From: Aliivibrio sp. 1S175 | Lineage (GTDB): Bacteria > Pseudomonadota > Gammaproteobacteria > Enterobacterales > Vibrionaceae | NCBI RefSeq assembly: GCF_001690985.1 | Contig: NZ_MAJS01000079.1 | Location: 372,001 to 436,000 of the forward strand | Reading direction: 5' to 3' | DNA: 64,000 nt | Shown here: positions 1 to 8,030 of the stretch, one piece after another | How positions within the stretch are numbered: position 1 is the first letter of the stretch | Layout of the letters: the number at the start of each line of letters is the position of its first letter | Program-made: the position numbers and the translations under genes | Notes under the pieces: generated by a model | What the model was told of the DNA's origin: nothing | What the model saw: the letters and a program-made list of their open reading frames with translations, nothing else | Database searches by the model: none

Positions 1-398
1 ATTTGAATTGTGTTTTCATCGATTTGTTGAAATTCACCTGTTTCATAAGTTCTTTGCAGGGTGATAGGGGCTACAGGTGCTGTTTTTAATGAGTCATCTA
101 AATCGTCATTAATATTTATCATGGTCTCTGTTTTACTATCAAAAATGTGTGGAGATCCATTAATTGGGTTTTTCCCCGTCCAGAATTCAAGCGAATTAAA
201 AACGATATAATCGGCGGCGGTTGTAATTGCATAAACGGGTGATAATAAAAAGTTCACTCCTGCTCGAGCGTATCGGTTATCTACGACTTCAACGTTGAAT
301 TGCATTAGCTTTCCTGTCACTGCCATGCTACCAACACATCCAGATAAACTGATGGCCACAGCAGTCATTGCCACAACTTTAATAAATGTTTTTTTCAT
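1..398 (-). CDS. DUF3332-like lipoprotein, 3' end outside window
   Basis: The minus-strand reading frame opens with ATG at 396-398 and runs off the left edge, so only about 132 N-terminal residues are visible. The start is supported by a GAGGG ribosome-binding site three bases upstream. The N terminus is a lipoprotein signal (MKKTFIKVVAMTAV...) with lipobox LSGC and Cys21 as the acylation site. After it come a conserved-looking block VVDNRYARAGVNFLLSPVYA and the motif EFWTGKNPI, which I recognise from the DUF3332 lipoproteins of vibrios. The function of that family is unknown to me. It lies downstream of ssrA, in the same orientation, and is separated from it by the ssrA terminator. Confidence 0.75.
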   Translation of the reverse strand, partial: MKKTFIKVVAMTAVAISLSGCVGSMAVTGKLMQFNVEVVDNRYARAGVNFLLSPVYAITTAADYIVFNSLEFWTGKNPINGSPHIFDSKTETMININDDLDDSLKTAPVAPITLQRTYETGEFQQIDENTIQ

Positions 399-743
399 GT
401 TCCCTCACTTGGCATTAAGCATTTTACTAGAACTATTAACATAGTTGGGAACTTTAGAATTGGCCTTAAATAGGGTTACTATTTAATGATTTATTTTTAT
501 TATGTGCGGTAGTGCAAAAATACGTAGTGAAAAGAGATAAGGGGGATTTGTTGCTATTAAGCAAAGAGGTCGAAGAAAAAATGAGTGATTATCGTATTAT
601 TACAGTAACAGATTAGAACCATTACAAAGCCTGTTTATTGTTCAGTTCGGTCACGTTTAGAGTGTTGCTATCATTTCAAATAGACAGTAAATAATCAAAC
701 ATCGAGCACTTTGCTATGAGTGAACATTTTTTCTTTCAAGTAC
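399..743. other. Gene-free spacer downstream of ssrA
   Basis: AT-rich spacer between the lipoprotein start and the ssrA terminator. I see no ORF above about 11 codons, no integrase fragment and no repeat of the ssrA 3' end, although ssrA is a common island attachment site. It probably holds only the promoter of the leftward lipoprotein gene. Confidence 0.5.
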
Positions 744-777
744 AAAAAAGCCCAACCTCTTTCGAAGTTGGGCTTTT
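744..777 (-). terminator. Rho-independent terminator of ssrA
   Basis: On the minus strand a stem GCCCAAC/GTTGGGC closed around CTTCGAAAGA is followed by a run of six T. It lies 10 bp beyond the mature tmRNA 3' end and is the expected ssrA terminator. The A-rich flank lets it work weakly on the other strand. Confidence 0.85.
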
Positions 778-786
778 CCAAACGTT

Positions 787-1153
787 TGGTGGAGCTGGGG
801 GGATTTGAACCCCCGTCCGAGAACCGTTCACCGTTGGCGCTACATGTTTAGTCGATCTTTAATTTCACCGTAAAACTGCGAACCGACACGCTATCTTATG
901 GCTAACCTGAATTATAATTCGAACTTCATCTCTCAGGTGGGAGAGTCCATTCTAGTTCGTTTGGGTTTGATCCCCTGTTATTCCCCGTCTTACAAACGGA
1001 AGCTAGGGCAGGAGAGCTCCGAGCAGGTTATTAAGCTGCTAGTGCGTAGTTTTCGTCGTTTGCGACTATTTTTTTGCGGCTTTTTACGTGGCCAACCGCC
1101 CCACGACATGCTCCTAGGGTTTCAAAATTCCCGTCGAATCCTGAATCAGCCCC
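787..1153 (-). ncRNA. ssrA: tmRNA (transfer-messenger RNA)
   Basis: The 5' end on the minus strand reads GGGGCTGATTCAGGATTCGA and the 3' end carries the T-arm (GGTTCAAATCC-like) and a terminal CCA at 787-789. Both halves of the tRNA-like domain are therefore present, with a length of 367 nt against about 363 in E. coli. The internal tag reading frame lies at 1063-1031 and encodes ANDENYALAA followed by TAA, with GCA as resume codon. tmRNA rescues ribosomes stalled on mRNAs without a stop codon and marks the product for ClpXP. Its protein partner SmpB is encoded immediately upstream in the same orientation. The apparent protein frame on the plus strand at 898-1170 is an artefact of this RNA gene. 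Confidence 0.97.
1031..1063 (-). other. tmRNA proteolysis-tag reading frame
   Basis: Reads GCA AAC GAC GAA AAC TAC GCA CTA GCA GCT TAA on the minus strand, giving ANDENYALAA. The C-terminal LAA is the ClpX recognition element. The tag is identical to that of E. coli and typical of vibrios. Confidence 0.93.
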
Positions 1154-1172
1154 AAAGATTTGGTACTTGATG

Positions 1173-1200
1173 ATACTAACAGAAAAACAGCGTCTGTCTA
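1173..1200 (-). promoter_or_regulatory. Candidate sigma-70 promoter of ssrA
   Basis: On the minus strand a -35 TAGACA (1200-1195; 5 of 6 to TTGACA) and a -10 TAGTAT (1178-1173) are separated by 16 bp and end about 20 bp before the mature tmRNA 5' end. That leaves a short leader that RNase P would remove. The match is moderate and other spacings are possible. Confidence 0.4.
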
Positions 1201-1226
1201 GTTAGTATCTATCTAACTGGTTGAAA

Positions 1227-1712
1227 TTAACGCAAACTACTCTTCATAATTCGTGCTTTATCTCTGTTCCAGTCTTTTTCTTTTGAATCTGTACGTTTAT
1301 CGTGCAGTTTTTTACCTTTTGCTACACCAACTTTAATTTTGGCCCAAGAGCGAACCCAATACATAGTTGTAGCAACAAGAGTCATCCCTTCACGGTTTAC
1401 TCGACCGATAAGGTTATCAATTTCTTTACGGCTCATTAGAAGCTTACGAACACGAGTTGGGTTCGCTACAACGTGAGTCGATGCTGCTTGGAGTGGTGTG
1501 ATGTTCATACCACTAATGAATATTTCGCCATCACGGACATAAACATAGCTTTCCGCGATATTAACTTTACCAGAACGAAGAGATTTAACTTCCCAGCCTT
1601 GGAGTTCAACCCCTGCTTCGATTTCATCTTCAATGAAATATTCGTGGCGAGCTTGCTTGTTCATAGCAATGGTATTACTGCCCGCTTTATCTTTTGATTT
1701 TTTCTTTGCCAT
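1227..1712 (-). CDS. smpB: SsrA-binding protein SmpB
   Basis: 161-residue SmpB, the protein that binds the tRNA-like domain of tmRNA and delivers it with EF-Tu to stalled ribosomes. The family signature is plain: N-terminal basic segment, [26 protein letters not shown] core, then GRVNREG and the C-terminal [12 protein letters not shown], whose tail enters the empty mRNA channel. I start at the ATG at 1712 (MAKKKSK...), which matches the usual length of about 160 residues. An in-frame ATG three codons upstream has no better ribosome-binding site. The gene lies directly upstream of ssrA and is divergent from ratA. Confidence 0.95.
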   Translation of the reverse strand: MAKKKSKDKAGSNTIAMNKQARHEYFIEDEIEAGVELQGWEVKSLRSGKVNIAESYVYVRDGEIFISGMNITPLQAASTHVVANPTRVRKLLMSRKEIDNLIGRVNREGMTLVATTMYWVRSWAKIKVGVAKGKKLHDKRTDSKEKDWNRDKARIMKSSLR

Positions 1713-1811
1713 AATGCCCACATTATACTGATAGAGAAGTGGTTTGACTATATATACTCAAGCTAATTCAAGATGGTATGATGCTTACCTCTATAATGTA
1801 AAGGATAATTT

Positions 1812-2252
1812 ATGCCTCAGGTTAGCCGATCTGCATTAGTGCCGTTTAGCGCAAAGCAAATGTACGATTTAGTCAATGATGTTACTTCTTACCCTCAGTT
1901 TTTGCCAGGGTGCTCAGGTTCCAAGATTATAGAGCAAACGGAAAACGTAATGGTAGCATCTGTGGATGTTGCAAAAGCCGGCATAAAAAAGACATTTATA
2001 ACCCAAAATACATTAATTGATTCTGAAATAATTGGGATGAACCTAGTCGATGGACCATTTAAATCTCTTACTGGTGGTTGGCATTTCACTGCGTTGGATG
2101 AAACGGCTTGTAAAGTAGAATTGAAACTAGAATTTGAGTTTTCCAGCGCATTGGTAGCGATGGCATTTGGTAAAGTATTTCAAGAACTCACCAGTAATAT
2201 GGTGAATTCATTTACGCAAAGAGCGAAGCAGGTTTATGTTAGTAATGAATGA
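1812..2252 (+). CDS. ratA: RatA/PasT-type START-domain protein
   Basis: 146 residues of the polyketide-cyclase/START fold (MPQVSRSALVPFSAKQMYDLVNDVTSYPQFLPGC), the family of E. coli RatA (PasT, YfjG) and mitochondrial Coq10. RatA was described in E. coli as inhibiting 70S ribosome assembly. Homologues are also linked to ubiquinone function and to stress tolerance, so the toxin label should be used with care. It overlaps ratB by 17 bp, which implies translational coupling. The divergent smpB neighbour is the usual context in gammaproteobacteria. Confidence 0.88.
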   Translation: MPQVSRSALVPFSAKQMYDLVNDVTSYPQFLPGCSGSKIIEQTENVMVASVDVAKAGIKKTFITQNTLIDSEIIGMNLVDGPFKSLTGGWHFTALDETACKVELKLEFEFSSALVAMAFGKVFQELTSNMVNSFTQRAKQVYVSNE

Positions 2253-2547
2253 AATGATTCATGTTGAAGTGGTTTATGCCTTACCAACGGAACAAATTGT
2301 ATTTAAATTAGCAGTAAAAGCAGAGCAAACAGTAGAAGAGATAATCAGACAATCTGGGGTATTAGAGCGTTACTCTGAGATAGATTTGGCTATAAATAAG
2401 GTTGGCGTATTTAGCCGTAATGTAAAATTAGATGCGACAATAAGAGATAAAGATCGGATTGAAATATATCGGCCTCTACTTGCGGATCCAAAAGAAATTA
2501 GACGAAAAAGAGCAGAGCAAGCGAAAAAAGAAGCTCGTAAAAAATAA
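2236..2547 (+). CDS. ratB: RatB/RnfH family ubiquitin-like protein
   Basis: 103 residues with the RnfH/RatB (PasI) beta-grasp fold: VEVVYALPTEQIVFKLAVKAEQTVEEIIRQSGVL, then NKVGVFSRNVKLD, and the diagnostic RIEIYRPLLADPKEIRRKRAE. It is paired with ratA and overlaps its 3' end. In-frame ATGs at 2236, 2245 and 2254 are all possible starts. E. coli homologues begin close to VEV, so one of the later starts is equally plausible. The role of the protein is not settled: antitoxin-like in the pasTI reading, or a partner of redox complexes in the rnf reading. The C terminus is strongly basic. Confidence 0.85.
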   Translation: MLVMNEMIHVEVVYALPTEQIVFKLAVKAEQTVEEIIRQSGVLERYSEIDLAINKVGVFSRNVKLDATIRDKDRIEIYRPLLADPKEIRRKRAEQAKKEARKK

Positions 2548-2564
2548 CGTTATTTTAAATTATA

Positions 2565-2600
2565 AAAAACCGGAAATCGTTTTACGATCTCCGGTTTTTT
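2565..2600. terminator. Bidirectional terminator between ratB and bamE
   Basis: A stem CCGG-A-GATCG.. type hairpin at 2570-2594 (CCGGAAATCGT/ACGATCTCCGG, with one mismatch) is flanked by A6 on the left and T7 on the right. It can therefore end both the rightward ratAB and leftward bamE transcripts, which converge here. Confidence 0.85.
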
Positions 2601-2623
2601 TGTTTGATAGCTTTGCTATAAAG

Positions 2624-2980
2624 TTAAAACTTTTCGAAAAAGCTATCACTCATAGGGAATTCACCTTCAAGACTGGTTAAATTACCATTGTCATCAAAGT
2701 GAACAATTAAATCCTTTTGGATTGAATCTTCATGGCCATGAGTAAAGAGGTAAATATAATACCAAGTATTTGGGTAGCCTGATTCAACAAGCATTGGAGA
2801 ACCCATAACAAACTGTACTTGTTGTTTTGTCATACCAAATCGCAGTTTATCGACGGCTTCCTGTTCGACGTAGTTACCTTGGGCAATATCGATTCGATAT
2901 ACCAATGGCTCTAATAGCGAGCAACCACCCAGAAGCCCAACAGCAAGGGGTAGAGCAATGATCCATTTTTTGAATTGCAT
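2624..2980 (-). CDS. bamE: Outer-membrane assembly lipoprotein BamE
   Basis: 118-residue lipoprotein, BamE (SmpA), a small accessory subunit of the BAM complex that inserts beta-barrel proteins. The signal peptide ends in lipobox LLGGC with Cys20. The domain contains the family block [20 protein letters not shown], then [17 protein letters not shown] and NTWYYIYLF, as in the SmpA/OmlA fold. It has its own spacer to recN, which carries a terminator, so it is probably transcribed alone. BamA, the core of the complex, is encoded at 54.2 kb in this window. Confidence 0.95.
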   Translation of the reverse strand: MQFKKWIIALPLAVGLLGGCSLLEPLVYRIDIAQGNYVEQEAVDKLRFGMTKQQVQFVMGSPMLVESGYPNTWYYIYLFTHGHEDSIQKDLIVHFDDNGNLTSLEGEFPMSDSFFEKF

Positions 2981-3127
2981 AATTCGTACAGCTTAGCCTT
3001 TAAAATAATTAAACAGATGATAAACAAGCTAGACTAATAAGTAAAAAGGTTAAGCTTGTTATGCTGTGTTTTGACCCTAAATTTTGAATCAAGTTGCATT
3101 CTATTCATAATTTAAAAGAAGGATGGA

Positions 3128-3162
3128 ATAAAAACGCCAATATCAAAGACGACATTGGCGTT
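3128..3162 (-). terminator. Terminator of recN
   Basis: On the minus strand a perfect 9-bp stem AACGCCAAT/ATTGGCGTT with a 12-nt loop is followed by TTTTTATT. It lies 33 bp past the recN stop codon. Confidence 0.85.
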
Positions 3163-3194
3163 AATTAAGAGGTGAGATGAGTTACTATGAGTAA

Positions 3195-4862
3195 TTAAGC
3201 CGCACTTAGTAACTCTTTTGCATTGGCAAGCGTGTGGTCTGTGATTTGTGTGCCGCCTAACAAACGGGCTAACTCTTCAATGCGCTCTTCTGTACTTAAT
3301 GCTCGCATTTGAGTTTCCGTTTTACCTGAGTTGCTATTCTTGGTGACAAATAATTGATTATGTCCACAACCAGCCACTTGAGGTAAGTGAGTAACACAAA
3401 GAACTTGGGTCGATTCTCCAAGAGTTCGTAGCATTTTACCTACAACCGCGGCAGTTGGACCACTTATCCCTACATCTACTTCATCAAAAATTAAACTTGG
3501 GGTTTCTACTTTTTGAGCGGTGATAACTTGAATAGCTAAAGAAATACGTGATAGCTCACCACCAGAAGCAACTTTTGCTATTGGATGCAATGGCTGCCCT
3601 GGGTTAGTTGATACTTTAAAGCATAAGGTATCTATCCCAAGCGGTGATATTTTCGTTATGCCATCACTTTCAATTTGAATATCAAAAACGGCTTTTTCCA
3701 TGCTTAATGTTTGCATGCTTTCTGTGATTTTATTATTTAATTCTTTTGCATAGCGTTGACGGCTTTTTGTTAACTTATATGCGGCGTCTAAAAAATGTTG
3801 TTTTAATTCTTCTACTTCTTGTTCTCGTTGTACTCGTTTTTCATCGGAACAATCAAGACGTTCATATTCGGCCAACAGTTGTTGGTGGTGTTCATATAGC
3901 TCTTCTGCAAGTACATGATGTTTTTTAGCCATAGACATTACTCGACTAAAACGTTCTTCTACATAAGCAATTTGTGCAGGATCTACATCAATACAATCCA
4001 AATAATTTTTAAGTTCATGGTTCGCTTCTTCAACTTGGATCATTGCTTCATTTAGCATTTCAGATAACGGTGCGAGTTGTGGATCTAATTGACCAAGTTG
4101 AAGAAGATGATTATTTGCATATTGAAGTAACTGTAATGCATTTACATCATCACTTTCATACAGTATAGAGCTGGCTTGTTGGCAATGCTCCACTAAGTCA
4201 CCTGAATTAGAAAGACGTTTATGATCTTCTTCTAATTGGGTAAATTCTTCTTCACCTAGCGCTAGCTCATTGAGTTCTTTTATTTGATATTCGATCAGTT
4301 GTTTTTGTGCTTCATTTTGAAGGCTGTTTTTAATCATTTGTTTTAATGAATTATCAGCTTGTCGCCATGCTTGGTAACGGCTGCGTGTTTTATTCAATAA
4401 AGAGACATGACCAGCGTATTGATCTAGCATATTTAGCTGGTAATCAGGTTTCATTAATTCATGGTGAGCATGTTGGCCATGAATATTAATAAGCAAATGG
4501 CCTAATGTTTTTAATTGTGCAGCAGGTACAGGGCTACCATTAATAAAACCACGAGAGCGGCCTTCTTTGGTGATTACGCGGCGTAAAATACACTCATTGC
4601 CATCATAGAGCTCATTGTCTTCTAACCAACGTTTGGCATTCAGATTATTTTCTAATGTGAAGAGTACGGTAATCTCTGCTTTTTCTTCTCCTTGGCGAAC
4701 CATGGAAGCTTCAGCGCGATCGCCTAAACATAGACCAAGAGCATCAATTGCAATCGATTTACCTGCACCTGTCTCACCGGTAATTGTGGTCATGCCTTTG
4801 GTTAAATCAAGCTCTAATGATTTTACAATTGCGAAATGAGTAATTTTAATATGTGCCAACAT
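3195..4862 (-). CDS. recN: DNA repair protein RecN
   Basis: 555-residue SMC-like ATPase for recombinational repair of double-strand breaks. Walker A GETGAGKS lies at residues 29-36. The ABC signature [13 protein letters not shown] and Walker [14 protein letters not shown] are near the C terminus. Between them is a long alpha-helical coiled-coil region (roughly residues 155-380). The C terminus reads AKELLSAA. In E. coli RecN the terminal LAA-like residues mark it for ClpXP, and the double Ala is kept here. Two LexA boxes in a perfect palindrome precede the gene, so strong SOS control is expected. nadK lies upstream in the same orientation. Confidence 0.96.
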   Translation of the reverse strand: MLAHIKITHFAIVKSLELDLTKGMTTITGETGAGKSIAIDALGLCLGDRAEASMVRQGEEKAEITVLFTLENNLNAKRWLEDNELYDGNECILRRVITKEGRSRGFINGSPVPAAQLKTLGHLLINIHGQHAHHELMKPDYQLNMLDQYAGHVSLLNKTRSRYQAWRQADNSLKQMIKNSLQNEAQKQLIEYQIKELNELALGEEEFTQLEEDHKRLSNSGDLVEHCQQASSILYESDDVNALQLLQYANNHLLQLGQLDPQLAPLSEMLNEAMIQVEEANHELKNYLDCIDVDPAQIAYVEERFSRVMSMAKKHHVLAEELYEHHQQLLAEYERLDCSDEKRVQREQEVEELKQHFLDAAYKLTKSRQRYAKELNNKITESMQTLSMEKAVFDIQIESDGITKISPLGIDTLCFKVSTNPGQPLHPIAKVASGGELSRISLAIQVITAQKVETPSLIFDEVDVGISGPTAAVVGKMLRTLGESTQVLCVTHLPQVAGCGHNQLFVTKNSNSGKTETQMRALSTEERIEELARLLGGTQITDHTLANAKELLSAA

Positions 4863-4894
4863 AAGCCATTCTCTGTGAAATTTAAACGCTAAAG

Positions 4895-4936
4895 TACTGT
4901 ATAAAGAAACAGTATATACTGTTTCTTTATACAGTA
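4895..4936 (-). promoter_or_regulatory. Double LexA operator of recN (42-bp perfect palindrome)
   Basis: Two SOS boxes of the form CTGT-N8-ACAG lie at 4897-4912 (CTGTATAAAGAAACAG) and 4919-4934 (CTGTTTCTTTATACAG). They are exact reverse complements of each other, and with their flanks form a perfect 42-bp palindrome centred on AT. The box centres are 22 bp apart, about two helical turns, which suits two LexA dimers on one face. The array lies 33-74 bp upstream of the recN start. Confidence 0.92.
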
Positions 4937-4987
4937 AAGTTTAAATTAACTTTTTGTGAGCGGCTTATGTTTACTAATGACTAGAAA

Positions 4988-5872
4988 CTAAAATAGTTTA
5001 CTTGACCAACCTAGCTTATTTCTAAGTACATGATAGTAGCTATAATCTTTAGGGTGAATAAGTTTTAACTTACTTGGGCTTTGGAATATATGCACTTCAT
5101 CACCAGGGCTGACAGGTAATGAGACCTGCCCGTCACAACTCACTTCTAATGCACTACGATTTTCTGGTGAAATGAATAATTTTATGTGACGTTTACCTTC
5201 GACAACTAATGGTCGACTTGACAGGGTATGTGGGAACATAGGTACTATCGAGATGGCATTTAGGTTTGGTGATAGGATTGGACCACCACCAGAAAGAGAA
5301 TAGGCCGTAGATCCTGTTGGGGTTGAAATGATCAGTCCATCAGAACGTTGAGAAAACGCAAAGCTGTCATCAATATAAACTTCAAACTCAATCATGTGAG
5401 CTACTTGGCCAGGGTGAAGCACGACTTCATTAAATGCGGTATTGTGGCTTTTAACTTGTCCGTGACGGTGAACCTCAGCTTCGAGTAAAAAACGTTCTTC
5501 TTTAACGAATTCACCGTTTAATACAGCTTGTAATGGTTCTTCAAAGTTATCTGGGTCAAGATCAGTTAAAAAGCCAAGATTGCCTCGATTAACACCGATG
5601 ACTGAAATGTCAAAACGTGATAAAACACGAGCCGCGCCTAGCATATTGCCATCACCACCGACAACAATCGCAAGATCGGCTTGTTCGCCTAATTTTAATA
5701 GGTGGTTAAAGCGATCGTCAGGGATGTCAGGTAATGCTTCACGTAAACGGCTATCGATTAATACCGGATAATTTAACCCAGTAAGCCAATTATAGAGTGC
5801 TAAATGTGTTTTTACAGCACTTGGGTCTCTTGGTTTACCAATGATTGCGATAACGTTAAAGGCTGTTTTCAT
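4988..5872 (-). CDS. nadK: NAD kinase
   Basis: 294-residue ATP-NAD kinase that makes NADP in the cytosol. The GGDGN nucleotide-binding motif is at residues 72-76. The second conserved block, [14 protein letters not shown], and the SRPLVV segment follow. I start at the ATG at 5872 ([17 protein letters not shown]) because ACGGA/GGTGG purine stretches lie upstream of it. An ATG three codons earlier (5881) is too close to them. The gene is divergent from grpE. recN follows in the same direction after about 125 bp with its own LexA-controlled promoter. Confidence 0.95.
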   Translation of the reverse strand: MKTAFNVIAIIGKPRDPSAVKTHLALYNWLTGLNYPVLIDSRLREALPDIPDDRFNHLLKLGEQADLAIVVGGDGNMLGAARVLSRFDISVIGVNRGNLGFLTDLDPDNFEEPLQAVLNGEFVKEERFLLEAEVHRHGQVKSHNTAFNEVVLHPGQVAHMIEFEVYIDDSFAFSQRSDGLIISTPTGSTAYSLSGGGPILSPNLNAISIVPMFPHTLSSRPLVVEGKRHIKLFISPENRSALEVSCDGQVSLPVSPGDEVHIFQSPSKLKLIHPKDYSYYHVLRNKLGWSSKLF

Positions 5873-5925
5873 ATCCACCATCCGTCATGAAATGGGCAAC
5901 AAATGTTACAATTAGCACTATTATG

Positions 5926-5951
5926 CTTGAATCGCTTTATTTAGTCCCCAT
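5926..5951 (+). promoter_or_regulatory. Sigma-32 heat-shock promoter of grpE
   Basis: CTTGAA at 5926-5931 and CCCCAT at 5946-5951 are separated by 14 bp, a full match to the sigma-32 (RpoH) consensus elements. It lies about 100 bp upstream of grpE. Confidence 0.88.
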
Positions 5952-6048
5952 AATAATGACAAAGTTTTAATTTGCTTATAGAGCGATGCCTTGGTTTGTA
6001 TTAAGATCGTTTTATATAGCTAATCATTAGCATTCTGGAGAAGCAGTA

Positions 6049-6633
6049 ATGAACAACGAAGAAAACAAAGTTAACGAAGAAGCAGTAATGGAAGATCACA
6101 TTGAAGCCGTTGGTACAGAGGCTGATGTCGAGTGGAATGAATCTGCAGAAGATAACCAAGAAGCAAAAATAGCGGAACTAGAAGCTGCATTACTTGCAAG
6201 CCAAGCGCAGCTTAAAGACCAACAAGATGCAGTTTTACGTGCCAAAGCAGAAGAGCAAAACGTTCGTCGTCGTGCTGAAGGCGATATTGATAAAGCGCGT
6301 AAATATGCGTTGAAAAAATTCGCAGGTGAACTACTTCCTGTTATCGATAATCTAGAGCGTGCTCTTGAGAATGGCGATAAAGAAAATGAAGCAGCAAAAG
6401 CGTTGCTTGAAGGTGTTGAATTAACACTACAAACGTTTATTTCCACGGTTGAAAAGTTTGGTTTAACAGTAATTAATCCTGTTGGAGAAGCATTTAACCC
6501 AGAGCTTCACCAAGCGATTGGTATGCAAGCAAGCCCAGATCATGAACCAAATACGGTTATGATTGTGATGCAGAAAGGCTACTCATTAAATGAGCAAGTT
6601 CTTCGTCCTGCAATGGTAATGGTTGCTCAATAA
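6049..6633 (+). CDS. grpE: Nucleotide exchange factor GrpE
   Basis: 194-residue GrpE, the cochaperone that drives ADP release from DnaK. The N-terminal 40 residues are acidic and probably disordered. They are followed by a long helix (about residues 40-95, with [43 protein letters not shown]) that dimerises, and a C-terminal beta domain with [15 protein letters not shown] and the terminal [11 protein letters not shown] strong ribosome-binding site (GGAGAAG) precedes the ATG. A perfect sigma-32 promoter lies upstream. dnaK is the next-but-one gene, because an unrelated secreted-protein gene intervenes. Confidence 0.96.
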   Translation: MNNEENKVNEEAVMEDHIEAVGTEADVEWNESAEDNQEAKIAELEAALLASQAQLKDQQDAVLRAKAEEQNVRRRAEGDIDKARKYALKKFAGELLPVIDNLERALENGDKENEAAKALLEGVELTLQTFISTVEKFGLTVINPVGEAFNPELHQAIGMQASPDHEPNTVMIVMQKGYSLNEQVLRPAMVMVAQ

Positions 6634-6663
6634 CCACCATTTTAATTAAATGACAATGAAGTA

Positions 6664-6694
6664 AGCGAATTCAGCGATGAGTTCGCTTTTTTTT
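6664..6694 (+). terminator. Terminator of grpE
   Basis: AGCGAA/TTCGCT stem around a 12-nt loop followed by T8, about 30 bp after the grpE stop codon. It separates grpE from the next gene. Confidence 0.8.
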
Positions 6695-6851
6695 GTCTTT
6701 ATTTTAAGATAGGCAGTCTTCTTTTCTAGAAAGTGTGTTGTAAATAAGGAATGGGGGTCAAGCTTTTAAATTTTATCACTTTTTCTATCGTTATTTATTT
6801 TGTTTTTTACTACATTTTACTCATCATGGATGAATGGTTAGGAACAAATAA

Positions 6852-7811
6852 ATGGAAAAAAAATTGAACATTAAATCTCTTTTAGTTGGCGCGCTTTGTC
6901 TTTACACGCCATTAAGTTTTGCTGAGCATGTTGTGGCGTCTGAGACTTATACCTCAATGGCATTAGCAAATGATGCCAAATTATATAATGCACCAGAGAC
7001 TTCTGCTTGGGCTCGTGGAGCCACTATTGTTCAAGGTATACCTCGTGGAGATGCTGCGCCGTCATATTGGGCTGATGAGATCATTGATAAAAGTATGACC
7101 ACTTCTGATGCGTGGACGGGAATGACACAATGGTTCACGGTATTTGAGGCGCAGAAAAACACAGCAAAAAATGTTCGAGTTGTTATTGGTGATGCTGATA
7201 TGTGGTTACTTCAATCGACTGATGGAAGCATGGATCCATTGACGGCTGAATGGGTCAATATTACTGTAAATCGAGCATCCGTCTCTTGGGCTGCCTATTA
7301 CTCTCACAACATTATTAAATATATTGAAGATGTCCCATATCGCCGTTCTAGTGATGGCTTAAAAGAGTATCAATTGCATCCAGAACATTACCCATTGCAT
7401 GGTGGAACCAGTAAAGTTGCTATTGATGGTGAAAATGTCCTTGCCGCGTTTGTACGAATGAAAGCATGGTTGGTTCCCGATAAACCACAAGGCAAGCAAG
7501 ATATTAGTACGGCGAAAGTGTTAATCAGTACGGGAGCAGATTATTACCCAACGGTGAATACGTCGGTTTCTCATGGTGATTTATCTAATGCCAATTATTT
7601 ACCGGGAGTTGGTGGTAGTCGTTTTCAATATTTAACCACTAAGCCTACTTGGTATTATATGGGAACGGTTGCGGATGAGGGGGTATTGATCGTTGATGAT
7701 AATAGTCCGTATATTAAGGCTGGTGGAAAAACGTATTTAACAAAAGAAGAGTGGCAACAAAATCCACCGCCAATTGATTTTGACGTGATGAACGACAAAG
7801 GTGCTAACTAA
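6852..7811 (+). CDS. Secreted protein of unknown function
   Basis: 319 residues with a clear Sec signal peptide (MEKKLNIKSLLVGALCLYTPLSFA, cleavage expected after the AFA-like site near residue 24). I do not recognise the family. The mature protein is rich in Trp, Tyr, Ser and Thr (for example WAAYYSHNIIKYIEDVPYRR and KPTWYYMGTVADEGVLIVDD). It has only one Cys, inside the signal peptide, and no transmembrane segment or lipobox. The composition suggests a soluble beta-rich periplasmic or extracellular protein. The gene has terminators on both sides, so it is a single-gene unit inserted between grpE and dnaK. No sigma-32 promoter is visible ahead of it. The start follows a GGTTAGGAACAA segment with an acceptable AGGA site. 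Confidence 0.75.
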   Translation: MEKKLNIKSLLVGALCLYTPLSFAEHVVASETYTSMALANDAKLYNAPETSAWARGATIVQGIPRGDAAPSYWADEIIDKSMTTSDAWTGMTQWFTVFEAQKNTAKNVRVVIGDADMWLLQSTDGSMDPLTAEWVNITVNRASVSWAAYYSHNIIKYIEDVPYRRSSDGLKEYQLHPEHYPLHGGTSKVAIDGENVLAAFVRMKAWLVPDKPQGKQDISTAKVLISTGADYYPTVNTSVSHGDLSNANYLPGVGGSRFQYLTTKPTWYYMGTVADEGVLIVDDNSPYIKAGGKTYLTKEEWQQNPPPIDFDVMNDKGAN

Positions 7812-7842
7812 GTTAATATAGTTAAAGAGTATTCTGGAAGAT

Positions 7843-7872
7843 AAGCCTGGCATGATTGTTAGGCTTTTTTTT
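7843..7872 (+). terminator. Terminator after the unknown secreted gene
   Basis: AAGCCT/AGGCTT stem with a 12-nt loop and T8. It isolates dnaK from the preceding gene. Confidence 0.8.
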
Positions 7873-7912
7873 GCTTAGATGGAAATAAAATTGATTTTTT
7901 TTTATGATTTCC

Positions 7913-7938
7913 CTTGAATTGTGATTTCACGCCCTTAT
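7913..7938 (+). promoter_or_regulatory. Sigma-32 heat-shock promoter of dnaK
   Basis: CTTGAA at 7913-7918, a 13-bp spacer and CCCTTAT at 7932-7938 resemble the sigma-32 consensus CTTGAA/CCCCATNT with changes in the -10 element. It lies about 90 bp upstream of dnaK. Confidence 0.72.
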
Positions 7939-8030
7939 TTATTAGTCATAGAATGAATTATGGGATTCAGTCCCAACCTTTACTCAAGTTGTTTTGAGTA
8001 AATTTACATAGATAAATTGGAGATAACCTG

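Noticed and set aside
399-786. Possible genomic-island boundary at the ssrA 3' end
   Set aside because: ssrA is a known integration target, but no integrase, direct repeat of the ssrA end or foreign gene is visible in the part of the window beyond it.
898-1170. 90-codon plus-strand frame inside ssrA
   Set aside because: It is antisense to the tmRNA gene, whose 5' and 3' ends and tag are unmistakable. No protein is expected.
1812-2547. ratA-ratB as a classical toxin-antitoxin module
   Set aside because: The genes are conserved core genes of gammaproteobacteria with housekeeping homologues. A toxin role is reported in E. coli but the sequence alone does not support a mobile module.
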